NCBI RefSeq assembly: GCF_022900255.1 | Contig: NZ_JALIRM010000009.1 | Coordinates: 62,001-126,000, forward strand | Length of the DNA stretch: 64,000 nt | Direction: 5' to 3' | From: Lederbergia wuyishanensis | GTDB taxonomy: Bacteria; Bacillota; Bacilli; Bacillales; Bacillaceae_C | Part shown: piece by piece, positions 17,066 to 26,355 of the stretch | Position numbering within the stretch: position 1 is the first letter of the stretch | Layout of the letters: every line of letters starts with the position of its first letter | Position numbers and translations under genes: made by a program | The notes under the pieces: model-generated | Database searches by the model: none | What the model was told of the DNA's origin: nothing | Seen by the model: only the letters and a program-made list of their open reading frames with translations

Positions 17066-18340
17066 TTGTTTTCGGAGAGGATATTTATTTTCCTTGCTGC
17101 GTTGTTGCTAGCGTTGATGCCCTTAGGATATGAGTCATTTTATTTAAATGGTTCCAGTATAGTTTTCGCTGCAAATGAAAGCTACCAAACGACGGCCAAT
17201 CTAAATTTGCGAACTGGTGCTGGAACAACGTACAAAGTAATAACAGTCATTCCGAAAGGAAAGCAAGTAACACTAATTTCCAAACACGGTACGTGGTTCA
17301 AAGTCAGCTATTCAGGAAAAACAGGATATGTCAGTTTAACGTATTTAAAACAAGTTACATCAACTTCAACACCAAAACCACAATCAGTTATATACTCCAC
17401 GACAGACAACTTAAATTTACGAACTGGTGCCGGAACAACGTACAAAGTAGTAACGGTTATCCCGAAAGGAAAGCAAGTGACATTAATCTCCAAACATGGA
17501 ACATGGTACAAAGTCACTTATTCAGGAAAAACAGGATATGTCAGTTCTACCTATTTAAAACAAGTCCCATCAACCACAGCACCAAAAGAGAATCCACAAA
17601 CTGGACAATATGCTACAACTGACAACTTAAATTTGCGAAGCGGAGCAGGAACGAAATACAAGGTGTTAATGGTAATTCCTAAAGGAAAAGTAGTAACGCT
17701 TATTACGAAGCAAGGCACTTGGTATAAGGTGAATTATGCAGGAAAAACAGGGTATGTGAGCTCGCAATATTTAAAGCTGCTAACAAGTGATAATCCTAAA
17801 TTAACCGTTAAAAATGGAATCACCTACGTCGACGGAATCATTGTGGTCACTAAACGCTATTCCCTCCCAGCAACGTATAATCCAGGTGAAAGTAAGGATG
17901 CCCGAGCTGCATTCAACAAAATGCTTACCGATGCCAAAAAGAAAAAGATTAGTTTTCAAGTAATCAGTGGTTTCAGATCTTATGATTATCAGAAAAACTT
18001 ATATAACCGCTATGTAAAAACTTACGGTGAAGCAGAAGCATCTAGATTTAGTGCGAAAGCTGGACATAGTGAACATCAAACAGGTCTCACTTTTGATATT
18101 GGTGGACCGAACCAAGCTCACTGGCTAAAAGAATCCTTTGACAAAACAGCAGAAGGAAAATGGTTAGCAGTAAACGCTCATCGTTTTGGATTTATCATGC
18201 GTTATCCAAATGGGAAAGAATCAATAACGGGTTATATGTATGAGCCTTGGCATTTTCGTTATGTAGGGGTAGAACGAGCAGCAAAGATCTTTAATAGCGG
18301 AAAATCAATGGAGGAGTACTACGGTTTTTCAGGACAATAG
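17066..18340 (+). CDS. Secreted SH3b-VanY D-alanyl-D-alanine carboxypeptidase
   Basis: A 424-residue protein with a signal peptide (FAALLLALMPLGYES region; cleavage near FAANESY). Three bacterial SH3 domains follow (about 40-96, 110-166 and 182-237), each with NLNLR-x-GAGT and G-T-W-x-K-V. The C-terminus is a VanY/LdcB-type peptidase (about 260-415): SGFRSY (301-306), H337-x-x-G-x-x-x-D344, and EPWHFRY with His396, giving the His, Asp and His zinc ligands. It trims stem peptides of peptidoglycan; the SH3 domains bind the wall. The start codon is TTG, supported by AAGGTGG at the right distance. No ATG lies near. Confidence 0.9.
   Translation: MFSERIFIFLAALLLALMPLGYESFYLNGSSIVFAANESYQTTANLNLRTGAGTTYKVITVIPKGKQVTLISKHGTWFKVSYSGKTGYVSLTYLKQVTSTSTPKPQSVIYSTTDNLNLRTGAGTTYKVVTVIPKGKQVTLISKHGTWYKVTYSGKTGYVSSTYLKQVPSTTAPKENPQTGQYATTDNLNLRSGAGTKYKVLMVIPKGKVVTLITKQGTWYKVNYAGKTGYVSSQYLKLLTSDNPKLTVKNGITYVDGIIVVTKRYSLPATYNPGESKDARAAFNKMLTDAKKKKISFQVISGFRSYDYQKNLYNRYVKTYGEAEASRFSAKAGHSEHQTGLTFDIGGPNQAHWLKESFDKTAEGKWLAVNAHRFGFIMRYPNGKESITGYMYEPWHFRYVGVERAAKIFNSGKSMEEYYGFSGQ
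17190..17795 (+). repeat. Three tandem DNA repeats encoding SH3b domains
   Basis: The first two SH3b coding units repeat with a period of exactly 210 bp and are nearly identical in DNA; for example GAACTGGTGC starts at 17211 and 17421. The third unit is offset by 216 bp and is more diverged. This indicates a recent duplication of copy 1 or 2 within the gene. Confidence 0.75.
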
Positions 18341-18509
18341 ATTAAGAGAATGTTCCTACCTATGACATATGTAAAATATGGAAAATTCGACCTATTTCAA
18401 AGCATTACGTTATACGGTATAGTATGGAACCATAAACAGCTGATTCTGGAAATTTATGTCTATGAGTCTATATTATGGTCATCAAACTCGTATAATGGGG
18501 TGAAGATGT

Positions 18510-20477
18510 ATGACTAGTAGGATCGAAAAGATTAGATTAAACATAAGAGGAATATTTGAGTCCACTCATCAAATGTTGAAGGAGTGGACTCAAAATCATC
18601 CTTCTGTTGTATTTATTTATACTATTTTTTCATGGGTTTCTTTAATTGTTTTTGTTCTCAGCCTATTTTTCATGGAAGACTCACGTAAAATATTCGTACA
18701 GTATTTTTGGTCATTTTATGTGATTTTGCAATTTTGGTTGCTATGTCGAAGTAAAACATTAGCTTGGAAGCAATATTCACTTTTCTTTCTGGCATCGAGC
18801 TGGTTGATCGTACCCTTGAATTCAATCATTGTCCTTTCAATTACGTGGATGTTCGATGGTCATACCACAAATGTATGGAGTCAAGCCTTTTTAACACCTA
18901 TCGCAGAAGAAGTATTAAAGTTAATCCCGCTCGCTGTTTATCTATTTTTTTCTAGACGAGCCTCATCATTAAGCTTAAGCGACTATGCCCTAATTGGCGC
19001 TGCCTCAGGAGCTGGCTTTCAATTTTTAGAAGAAACAACGAGAAGATTAATTTCTGGCAGTCATTATGGCGTAACATTACTTGGTGGGAAAGTTCTGCAT
19101 TGGGATTTATTTACCTTATTTCCGGGTTATTTCGAGGAAAGTATTTTTCCGACTCAAATGACTTCGGGACATGCGTTATTAACTGCTATGGTTACATTGG
19201 GAATCGGAATAGCAATTAGATATAAACATAAATTTTCGAATTACTGCTACATTCTTCCCGGGTTTCTTTTATTTATGGCCATTTATGATCATATGTTATG
19301 GAATGCTAGTTTTCAAGCTCCTAAATTATTTCAAAGTATTCATAAAATACTAGGGAGTGGTTATGCCGCAAAACCATTATTTTTACTAATGCTTATTGCT
19401 GCTCTGCTCATTGATTATAGGGAAATGAACTACGTCCGGGATAAAATACCTTTACTTAAATACGAAAAAGTCATAAATCCTTTTACCGAACTCTGGAATC
19501 TGATCGTAGCCTTACTTAATGATAAACAACGATTCGGTTATTTATTATATTTTTATCGTGAACGCAGGGAACTAGCTTTTACATTCTTACACGGTAATGC
19601 TGAAGCAAAGGAACGGGTAGCATTATTGAAGACAAAAGTTCAGAAATATTATGGAGCGTTAACGATTAGTGCAATAACAGTATTTATTGCACTTATTATT
19701 GGTGGATGGGAAAGCATATATAGCAGCTATGAATCCTGTTTTGCTTGTTTATTTGATTCCTTGCAATTTTGGTGGGATAGATTATCCGGATGGGAGAAGG
19801 GGATCATAATTGCCGGAGCATTTGCCTTATCGGTGCCCTTCTTGGGAATCTGGTCGGCTATTGGTGCTGTTTCAATGGGGATGGGAGTTGTGGCAAGCGG
19901 GCATCAAATATCAGATATGCTCCGAAACCCTAAAAAACTACTTACACCTGAGTATGCAGCAGCAGCCATTTTTACGCTTGGATTAAGGCGTTTTCCATTT
20001 GGTAAGATTGTTTCAGCAAAAGTTTTAAAAACTGCAAAAGGGTTCACAAGACATGAATTTACAACGCAAGGCGGACTAACTTATAGAACAACGCATGGTA
20101 GTATGGGGGAACTTCGCTCTGTTTTTGCCAAAATTGAACCACATCATCTTAAAACAGGGACAGATACAAATCGTGCCTCTAGAAGATACGCACGATCTCT
20201 GGGTAAACAAACAGACGATGCTGGTCATGCAATTGGCAACAATCTTGGCGGCCTAGGTACAAGGTTTTCCGGAAATATTTTCCCGCAAAATTTAAGTGTG
20301 AATAGAGGAAGATTCCGGCAATTTGAAGAAATGGTTGCAGATGAAGTTCAAGCAGGTAAAACTGTTTTTGTTCGTGTTGTTCCAAAATATACGAGTGGTT
20401 CTACGAGGCCTTATGAAGTTGTTTATAATGTAAGAATAGATGGTCAGACAATCACAAGGGTTTTTCCGAATCCATAA
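18510..20477 (+). CDS. PrsW-like intramembrane protease fused to a nuclease toxin domain
   Basis: A 655-residue protein. Residues about 30-310 form a polytopic PrsW-like domain with the four family motifs: EE-x-x-K at 133-137 (AEEVLK), FLEE at 172-175, GHALLTA with His221, and DHMLWN at 260-265. Two more hydrophobic stretches follow (about 383-404 and 431-464). The C-terminal 110 residues match the Endonuclease_NS_2 toxin family: DDAGHAIG with His573, then NNLGG, NIFPQNLSVNRGRFR and a final beta-rich segment. The order (membrane protease, linker, nuclease tip) resembles a polymorphic toxin. A likely immunity gene lies 56 bp downstream. Self-release of the nuclease by the protease is inference. 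The start follows GGGGTGAAG. Confidence 0.78.
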   Translation: MTSRIEKIRLNIRGIFESTHQMLKEWTQNHPSVVFIYTIFSWVSLIVFVLSLFFMEDSRKIFVQYFWSFYVILQFWLLCRSKTLAWKQYSLFFLASSWLIVPLNSIIVLSITWMFDGHTTNVWSQAFLTPIAEEVLKLIPLAVYLFFSRRASSLSLSDYALIGAASGAGFQFLEETTRRLISGSHYGVTLLGGKVLHWDLFTLFPGYFEESIFPTQMTSGHALLTAMVTLGIGIAIRYKHKFSNYCYILPGFLLFMAIYDHMLWNASFQAPKLFQSIHKILGSGYAAKPLFLLMLIAALLIDYREMNYVRDKIPLLKYEKVINPFTELWNLIVALLNDKQRFGYLLYFYRERRELAFTFLHGNAEAKERVALLKTKVQKYYGALTISAITVFIALIIGGWESIYSSYESCFACLFDSLQFWWDRLSGWEKGIIIAGAFALSVPFLGIWSAIGAVSMGMGVVASGHQISDMLRNPKKLLTPEYAAAAIFTLGLRRFPFGKIVSAKVLKTAKGFTRHEFTTQGGLTYRTTHGSMGELRSVFAKIEPHHLKTGTDTNRASRRYARSLGKQTDDAGHAIGNNLGGLGTRFSGNIFPQNLSVNRGRFRQFEEMVADEVQAGKTVFVRVVPKYTSGSTRPYEVVYNVRIDGQTITRVFPNP

Positions 20478-20533
20478 ATGGATGAACATGCTACCGTTGT
20501 TGGGAGGATAAGTCTGTAATACTGAACTAGGAG

Positions 20534-21241
20534 ATGAAAAGAATGGAGTCTAGTTATGTTTTAGAGGTTGCTTCAATCGATACAAAACAAACAGAAAATG
20601 ATTTATCGTTTATTGGTGGCCAACCTTGCATTCCTGAGTCAATGGAAATTCCAGTGTGCCAATTATGCGGTGCAGAACAAACCTTCTTTTTTCAAATTGC
20701 ATTTCCACAAGACCATTTTTGGCATGGCTTTTCTATGGCTGTATTTGCCTGTACGGCATGTGCCCATGAAGAATATTTTATTCCTGAAATGCTGCAGGAA
20801 GTTTTACCGGGAATAAATATTCCAAAAGGTTTCCTTGAAACATATCAGAAAAACTTTAAGATAAATATTTTTGAAACAAAAGAAGGCATCATTAGAAAAG
20901 ATTATAAAGAGAAGGTTGAATTTCAACGTTGGAATCTCAAACCTACATCAGATAGCAATCTTGCTCATAATAAGCTTGGTGGACAGCCTAACTGGCTATT
21001 GGACGATGAAGCACCGGGAACTTACATGGATTCAATTCCTATGTTTTTTCTGATGCAGTTTATGGAAGGGATGAAATTTAAAATAGTAGAAGAAGCTCCC
21101 CCACAAATTATTTTAAATTTAAGAGGGAACCCGGAGCCTTCGAAGCATCGTTATTATAAGCTATTTCTAGCAAATTATTTATATTTTTTTGGGACAAAAG
21201 ATCGTTCAAATCCGCTTGTATACGTTCTTACACAAATTTAG
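20534..21241 (+). CDS. Putative immunity protein, DUF1963-like with zinc ribbon
   Basis: A 235-residue cytoplasmic protein. It has two CxxC pairs (CQLCGAEQ and CTACAHE) that could bind zinc. Two GGQP motifs (FIGGQPCIP and LGGQPNWLLDDE) are those of DUF1963/YwqG-like proteins. It has no signal peptide. It directly follows the nuclease-toxin gene in the same direction, with only 56 bp between, the usual position of a cognate immunity gene. DUF1963 proteins are found beside toxin genes in Bacillus (the ywq locus). The immunity role is inference from context. The start has TAGGAGATGAAAAGA upstream. Confidence 0.6.
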   Translation: MKRMESSYVLEVASIDTKQTENDLSFIGGQPCIPESMEIPVCQLCGAEQTFFFQIAFPQDHFWHGFSMAVFACTACAHEEYFIPEMLQEVLPGINIPKGFLETYQKNFKINIFETKEGIIRKDYKEKVEFQRWNLKPTSDSNLAHNKLGGQPNWLLDDEAPGTYMDSIPMFFLMQFMEGMKFKIVEEAPPQIILNLRGNPEPSKHRYYKLFLANYLYFFGTKDRSNPLVYVLTQI

Positions 21242-21341
21242 CAAACTACAAAATAGTGGTACGGCAAATGGAGTATAAGGTACAAGTCTTATTAATATAA
21301 ATGATAAGAAGTCCTCATCAAAATGTTTGGTTGTGATTTAT

Positions 21342-21833
21342 ATGATTCAAAAGAAAAAGCTTTATATTTATTCCGGATTCATTTGGTGTGTTCTTTTTGG
21401 GGTAATGAGTTTTTATTGGGCACTAGGAGGAATGGCAGGAGTAAAATCATTAGGTGGTTCAATCTATCAGCATGCATTGAAAAGGGAAGCGACTTTTATA
21501 GCAATTGTTTGGTTAACTGGATTTATGAAGCTAGGTGGAGGACTATTTTTGCTTTTACTTTTAAAGGTTTGGTCGATAAAAGTACATCGTATACTATATT
21601 ACATAGCATTATTCGGAGGGATTTTTTTAGTTTTGTACGGCTTGGCAAACTTTGTATCTCTTTCTCTTGCTTTTACCGGACTATTATCAATGCAGATTGA
21701 AGGCTATGCACTTAAGTGGAGACTCTTTTTCTGGGAGCCTTTTTGGATGCTAGGAGGGGTTTTGTTTATTCTATCTAGTATAAAGTTTAACGAAGAGAAG
21801 AATGTTTCGATTGTCAAAGGGCATAAAATTTAG
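21342..21833 (+). CDS. DUF3995-like four-helix membrane protein
   Basis: A protein of about 163 residues with four membrane helices and the early motif SFYWALGG, which with KLGGG and WEPFWMLGGVLF is typical of DUF3995. The function is unknown. The ribosome-binding site is weak, so the start is uncertain: ATG at 21342 or a TTG at 21327. It ends nine bp before the next gene and is probably co-transcribed with it. Confidence 0.65.
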   Translation: MIQKKKLYIYSGFIWCVLFGVMSFYWALGGMAGVKSLGGSIYQHALKREATFIAIVWLTGFMKLGGGLFLLLLLKVWSIKVHRILYYIALFGGIFLVLYGLANFVSLSLAFTGLLSMQIEGYALKWRLFFWEPFWMLGGVLFILSSIKFNEEKNVSIVKGHKI

Positions 21834-21841
21834 GAGGTGCC

Positions 21842-22231
21842 ATGATAAAGATTAATATTTTTCGAGTTTCAGAATTGCTGCTCGGTTTGATCTTCTTATG
21901 TGCTGGACTGAATGGGTATATCGTTTTGTTCGGATTCAATCCTCTTTTTCCAACTAGTCCAAAAGCAATGGAATTTCTGGGAAAAGGTTATTTACTCGCT
22001 TTGGAAAAAACACCGGAAATTGTTTGTGGAATCCTTCTAATCATCCGCCGTTTCGTACCATTAGCTTTAACAATTTTAGCGCCAATCATCATTAATATTT
22101 TAGCGTTTCATATTTTTGTGGATAACACACTTCTTCCATTAGCAGTACTGCTTTTTTTGCTTGAGTCGGTGTTGATTTGGAGATACAGGAAAAGCTTTTT
22201 AGGTTTACTCGCCACAGATAAAAATTCGTAG
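21842..22231 (+). CDS. DoxX-like membrane protein
   Basis: A 129-residue protein with four predicted helices (LLLGLIFLCAGLNGYIVLFG; an internal helix; PLALTILAPIIINILAFHIF; LLPLAVLLFLLESVLIW). The layout and the R-x-x-P-L-A-L-T turn fit DoxX-like proteins. The start is well supported by TTAGGAGGTGCC. No function can be assigned beyond a small integral membrane protein. Confidence 0.65.
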   Translation: MIKINIFRVSELLLGLIFLCAGLNGYIVLFGFNPLFPTSPKAMEFLGKGYLLALEKTPEIVCGILLIIRRFVPLALTILAPIIINILAFHIFVDNTLLPLAVLLFLLESVLIWRYRKSFLGLLATDKNS

Positions 22232-22353
22232 AAAAACAGCCAGCGTAAAAATATAGATATTCATACTTCCATACTAGGAACTTAGGAATATTTACTTTTT
22301 TCAAATGAACAGCTACCATAAATGTCGAACAATAAAAACTGAATATGTTTGTT

Positions 22354-22445
22354 GCACTAGGGGAGCCGAAAAGGCTGAGAAGAGCGAGGAAGAGCGTTCT
22401 AATCCCTCATTACTCGATCTGGATAATACCAGCGTGGGGAAGTGC
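22354..22445 (+). ncRNA. TPP riboswitch aptamer (THI element)
   Basis: The aptamer is closed by P1 GCACT / AGTGC (22354-22358, 22441-22445). It carries AGGGGAGCC, the conserved GGCTGAGA, and CTGGATAATACCAGCG, the thiamin-diphosphate-binding core. A terminator hairpin follows. When TPP binds, the terminator should form and shut off ykoFEDC. Confidence 0.95.
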
Positions 22446-22485
22446 GGCTTTATGACGGTATTGTTTTTTATCATTCCGTAAATCG

Positions 22486-22516
22486 CTGCATCTTCCATTA
22501 AGGTGCAGTTTTTTTT
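22486..22516 (+). terminator. Riboswitch expression-platform terminator
   Basis: CTGCATCTT / AAGGTGCAG (one G-U pair) followed by eight T residues, 40 bp after the TPP aptamer and about 110 bp before ykoF. Confidence 0.88.
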
Positions 22517-22628
22517 ATTGCCTAGGCTCTTTTCCCAAACAATGTTGCATTTAGACGTAAATCTCAATAACGAGAAAAAGGTTTTATCCTTGGAACTGAT
22601 ATGTAAAAAAACAAAACAGGAGGTATTC

Positions 22629-23228
22629 ATGTTGTCTCAATCTATTTGTGGTAAAAGTCGTATTGTTGGTTTCAGGTTCTCACTCTACCCAATGAGTGAC
22701 CAGTTTGTCGATGTTATCAAAGGTGCTTTAAACGAGACGGACACATCGAAAGTATGGTTAAAAACGGATGATATCAGTACGTGCATTCGTGGGAAGGCGG
22801 TCCATGTATTTGATGTAGCGAAGGCTGTCTTCCTACATGCGGCGAAAACAGGACTGCATGTTGTGATGAACGGGACTTTTTCAATCGGCTGTCCCGGAGA
22901 TTCAGAAGGTGACTCATATATGATGACAGACGATGAGCGTAACAACGAAGCAAATTTGTCTGAGTTAAAAATTGAAGCGCCGACACAGTTTGCATTGTAC
23001 CCGATGAATGAATCGAGCTACATGGATTTGATTGCAGATGCGGTAGAGATTGCGAAGGAAAAAGGGACATTTTCAGGTGGTGTTCACTACGCCAGTAGGC
23101 TTGATGGTGATACTCACGATGTGTTTGCTACATTGGAAGATTCATTTATGGCTACACAAGAAAAAGTAAGTCATGTTACGATGACTGTCAATATTGCCGC
23201 GAATAGTCCGTCTAGAAAAAAAGCATGA
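22629..23228 (+). CDS. ykoF: YkoF, thiamin/HMP-binding protein
   Basis: A 199-residue protein with two repeated ferredoxin-like halves, each beginning with F-x-L-Y-P-M (FRFSLYPMSDQ at about 17-27 and FALYPMNESSY at about 121). This is the YkoF family, which binds thiamin and hydroxymethylpyrimidine and works with the YkoEDC transporter. The ATG at 22629 follows ACAGGAGGTATTC; longer in-frame extensions would run into the riboswitch terminator. It is the first gene of the operon. Confidence 0.93.
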   Translation: MLSQSICGKSRIVGFRFSLYPMSDQFVDVIKGALNETDTSKVWLKTDDISTCIRGKAVHVFDVAKAVFLHAAKTGLHVVMNGTFSIGCPGDSEGDSYMMTDDERNNEANLSELKIEAPTQFALYPMNESSYMDLIADAVEIAKEKGTFSGGVHYASRLDGDTHDVFATLEDSFMATQEKVSHVTMTVNIAANSPSRKKA

Positions 23229-23243
23229 TTAGGAGATGTCAAC

Positions 23244-23822
23244 ATGTTCAAATGGAATTTGCGTGAAATCGTCGTCATGTCTACGTTGGCGGTTGCTTTC
23301 GCCATAGTATATTTATTATTTTTCCAAGTTGGAAATGTCATGGTCGGTTTCATGGGGCCAATAGGATATGAGCCGATTTTTGGAATATGGTTTATAGTTT
23401 CGATTATCTCTGCTTATATCATTCGAAAACCAGGAGCTGCATTTCTTTCGGAAACTATTGCAGCCTTTATTGAAGTATTAATAGGAAACGTAAATGGACC
23501 GAGATTAATATTGTCCGGAATGATTCAAGGTTTAGGTGCGGAACTTGTTTTTGCGGCCACTGGATGGAAACGATATTCTGTCTGGGTTTTAATGGCAGCT
23601 GGAATGGGGTCTTCCGTTTTTAGTTTCGCGTGGGGGTATTTCCTTTCTGGTTTTCAAGCATTGTCGCCTCAATATGTGCTATGGATGTTTATTATCCGAC
23701 TCATTTCTGGAGCTTTGTTTGCAGGATTATTGGGCAAATATATTAGCGATGCGCTCGCGAAGACGGGAGTGCTAAACGGAATGGAATTAGGGAAAGAAAG
23801 GAAAAGGAGAAATGCAGCATGA
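23244..23822 (+). CDS. ykoE: YkoE, substrate-binding membrane component of thiamin-precursor ECF transporter
   Basis: A 192-residue membrane protein with about six helices. The VVMSTLAVAFAIVYLLFFQVGNVM start and PIFGIWFIVSIISAYIIRKPGAAFLSETIAA segment match YkoE, the S component that captures hydroxymethylpyrimidine or thiamin. It overlaps ykoD by 4 bp. GATTAGGAGATG precedes the start. Confidence 0.93.
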   Translation: MFKWNLREIVVMSTLAVAFAIVYLLFFQVGNVMVGFMGPIGYEPIFGIWFIVSIISAYIIRKPGAAFLSETIAAFIEVLIGNVNGPRLILSGMIQGLGAELVFAATGWKRYSVWVLMAAGMGSSVFSFAWGYFLSGFQALSPQYVLWMFIIRLISGALFAGLLGKYISDALAKTGVLNGMELGKERKRRNAA

Positions 23823-25468
23823 CTGGTTTATTGGAAGTATGCAATTTTTCCTTTTCTTATGATGAATCAGAACCTCCTATCTTAAACGATATTTCCTTTT
23901 CACTTGAAAAAGGTGAGAATCTTTTGCTAATGGGGCCGAGTGGGTCAGGGAAAAGTTCGCTTGCACTATGTGTAAATGGGCTTTTTCCTCGATCCATTGA
24001 TGGAATAAGCACAGGAGATATTTATATTCTTGGTAAAAAAATTGAAGAGTACTTACCTGGAGAAGTTAATCAATATGTTGGAGTAGTCTTCCAAGATCCC
24101 GAAACCCAATTCTGTATGTTAACAGTCGAAGATGAAATTGCTTTTGGATTGGAAAATATTAATTTACCTCGGGGTGAAATGGCCGAGCGGGTAAAATGGG
24201 CAGCGCGGTTAATGGGAATAGAAAGCTATTTGTCTGTTAATATAGCTACCCTTTCTGGAGGATTGAAACAAAAAGTAGCATTGGCCTGTGTCTTGGCGAT
24301 GAAACCGAGATTAATCATTTTAGATGAACCAATATCTTTTCTCGATCCTTTGTCGACTAAAGATTTTGCTAAAACCATTCAGCGGCTGCAAAAAGAATTA
24401 CAGTTTTCACTGATCGTTATTGAGCATAAGCTTGATCACTGGATTAACTTTATAGATCGTTGTTTAATCCTTTCTAATAATGGAGAAATAATGTTTGATG
24501 GGGATTCTCAAAGCTGCTTCCGTTCCCATTTGAAACAGTTAAAAGAGCTGGGAATCTGGTTGCCGCAAACTTTTTTATACAAGGAACAATTTTTAACCTC
24601 TCATAAAATTCCTTTTACCGTCGAGGAACTCATTGAGATTTTGGATGAAGTGCCGGTAATAATTGAAAAATTAACTCCCCCAAAAGAAATAATCCTAGAA
24701 GCTAAAAATATTTCTTTCTCACGAAAAAAGAAAAGTATCTTGAGAGACATCAATATTAACATTCCTAAAGGCATACTAACTGCAATTGTCGGTCCCAATG
24801 GTGCCGGAAAAACAACACTCTCTTATTTATTGTGCGGGTTGGAAAAACCTGCTTATGGAGAGGTTTTATTGCAAAACCGAAAGCTCACTGCCTATAGAGA
24901 ATTGGAGCTTAGTAAAAATATAGGTTATGTTTTTCAGAATCCAGAACATCAATTTATTACTGAATCGGTATACAGTGAAGTGGCTTTTTCTCTGAAAGTG
25001 CAAGGAATGGATGAAAAACGAATGGATGAGATCATTGAAGGAGTACTTTATTCATTCAGGTTGAAACATGTCGAACATCATCATCCATTTTCGCTAAGCC
25101 AAGGTCAGAAAAGAAGATTAAGCGTTGCAACAATGCTTGTAGATGAACAATCTTTTATTATTTTGGATGAACCTACCTATGGACAAGATGCTAAAACAAC
25201 GAAAGAATTGATGATTATGCTTGAAAGGCGGCTTCATTCTGGGACTTCAGCCCTGATGATTACACATGATATGGAGCTTGTAGATTCATATGCTGACTAT
25301 GTCATTGTGTTAGTCGATGGAGAAATTAGTTTTCAAGGAACTCCATATCAACTATTCTCGGGACCAAAAGAAGTGCTCGAAAAAGCACAGCTCGAGCTGC
25401 CTTTAAGATATGAAGTTTCGAAACAATGGAAACTACGAGGTGAATATTTTGCAACTTCAATCTATTAA
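23819..25468 (+). CDS. ykoD: YkoD, double ABC ATPase of the ECF transporter
   Basis: A 549-residue protein with two ABC ATPase domains. The first has GPSGSGKSS, LSGGLKQK and LIILDEPIS; the second (from about residue 280) has GPNGAGKTT, LSQGQKRR and IILDEPTYG. Both halves keep Q-loop glutamines (VVFQDPETQF and YVFQNPEHQF). It energises uptake through YkoE and YkoC at the membrane. The tandem ATPase in a single chain is normal for YkoD. Confidence 0.95.
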   Translation: MTGLLEVCNFSFSYDESEPPILNDISFSLEKGENLLLMGPSGSGKSSLALCVNGLFPRSIDGISTGDIYILGKKIEEYLPGEVNQYVGVVFQDPETQFCMLTVEDEIAFGLENINLPRGEMAERVKWAARLMGIESYLSVNIATLSGGLKQKVALACVLAMKPRLIILDEPISFLDPLSTKDFAKTIQRLQKELQFSLIVIEHKLDHWINFIDRCLILSNNGEIMFDGDSQSCFRSHLKQLKELGIWLPQTFLYKEQFLTSHKIPFTVEELIEILDEVPVIIEKLTPPKEIILEAKNISFSRKKKSILRDININIPKGILTAIVGPNGAGKTTLSYLLCGLEKPAYGEVLLQNRKLTAYRELELSKNIGYVFQNPEHQFITESVYSEVAFSLKVQGMDEKRMDEIIEGVLYSFRLKHVEHHHPFSLSQGQKRRLSVATMLVDEQSFIILDEPTYGQDAKTTKELMIMLERRLHSGTSALMITHDMELVDSYADYVIVLVDGEISFQGTPYQLFSGPKEVLEKAQLELPLRYEVSKQWKLRGEYFATSIY

Positions 25469-26231
25469 TCCAAGTATAAAAGCATTGGCGGTTATCATTC
25501 TTGTGTTGTGTCTTTCATTTGTATTTGATCCTGTAACACCATTCATATTATGGCTCTTAGTATTGGCTGTTACATTTATCTTAGGGAAAGTAAAGCTAAA
25601 AAGGTGGCTGTTCTTTTTTTTTCCATTCTTTATTTTGGCATTTGGCTATATTTGGACAACAGTTGTATTTTCCCAGCCACCTGCCGAAATAAGGACTGTT
25701 ACCTTAGTACAATTAGGACCTGTTGTCATTACAGACTATGGTCTATCCATCGGATTAGCTCTGGGATTTCGAGTATTATGCTTTTCTTGTCTGTCTCTTC
25801 TTTTCATTATGACAACCGATCCAATCAAATTTATTCTAAGTCTTACACAGCAATGTAAAATGCCCCCGAAAATTGCGTATGGGATTCTTGCTGGGTACCG
25901 ATTTTTACCCCTATTAAAGGATGAATTACAAATTATTCGCCATGCTCACAAAGTTAGAGGTGTTAATCGTATGCAAGGATTCAGAGGAAAAATCGAGGCC
26001 AAAATAAAGTGCATTATTCCTTTACTTGCAAGTGCAATTAGAAAAGCAGAACGCACGGCGATAGCAATGGAATCAAAAGGATTTACCGGGTCACGTAATC
26101 GGACATTTTTTCACAAAGTGACCGTTTGTCGTCATGATTGGTTTTTTCTCTGCTTGATGGTTGGATTATTTTTCGTAAGCTTGTTCATTTCCGTACTTCT
26201 TGGAACGTTCAGAGGAATTGGTTCCTTATAA
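25449..26231 (+). CDS. ykoC: YkoC, transmembrane T component of the ECF transporter
   Basis: A protein of about 260 residues with membrane segments in its N-terminal half. Its C-terminal part holds the two ARG-like coupling signals (IRHAHKVRG and IRKAERTAIAMESKGF) that dock EcfT proteins to their ATPases. The start is most likely TTG at 25449, with AGGTGA six bases before it. This overlaps the end of ykoD by 20 bp. A GTG at 25440 or ATG at 25410 are less likely. It is the last gene of the riboswitch operon. Confidence 0.9.
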   Translation: MQLQSINPSIKALAVIILVLCLSFVFDPVTPFILWLLVLAVTFILGKVKLKRWLFFFFPFFILAFGYIWTTVVFSQPPAEIRTVTLVQLGPVVITDYGLSIGLALGFRVLCFSCLSLLFIMTTDPIKFILSLTQQCKMPPKIAYGILAGYRFLPLLKDELQIIRHAHKVRGVNRMQGFRGKIEAKIKCIIPLLASAIRKAERTAIAMESKGFTGSRNRTFFHKVTVCRHDWFFLCLMVGLFFVSLFISVLLGTFRGIGSL

Positions 26232-26355
26232 GTCTAGCAATTACGTTGCATGGTTAAAGAAATTAATGACTATATGAAACTTGTGGTATTCTCTAAACCA
26301 ATAAGTGGTGTAAGTGCTATAATATGTTTTATCAAATGAAAATGAGGTATTCTTT

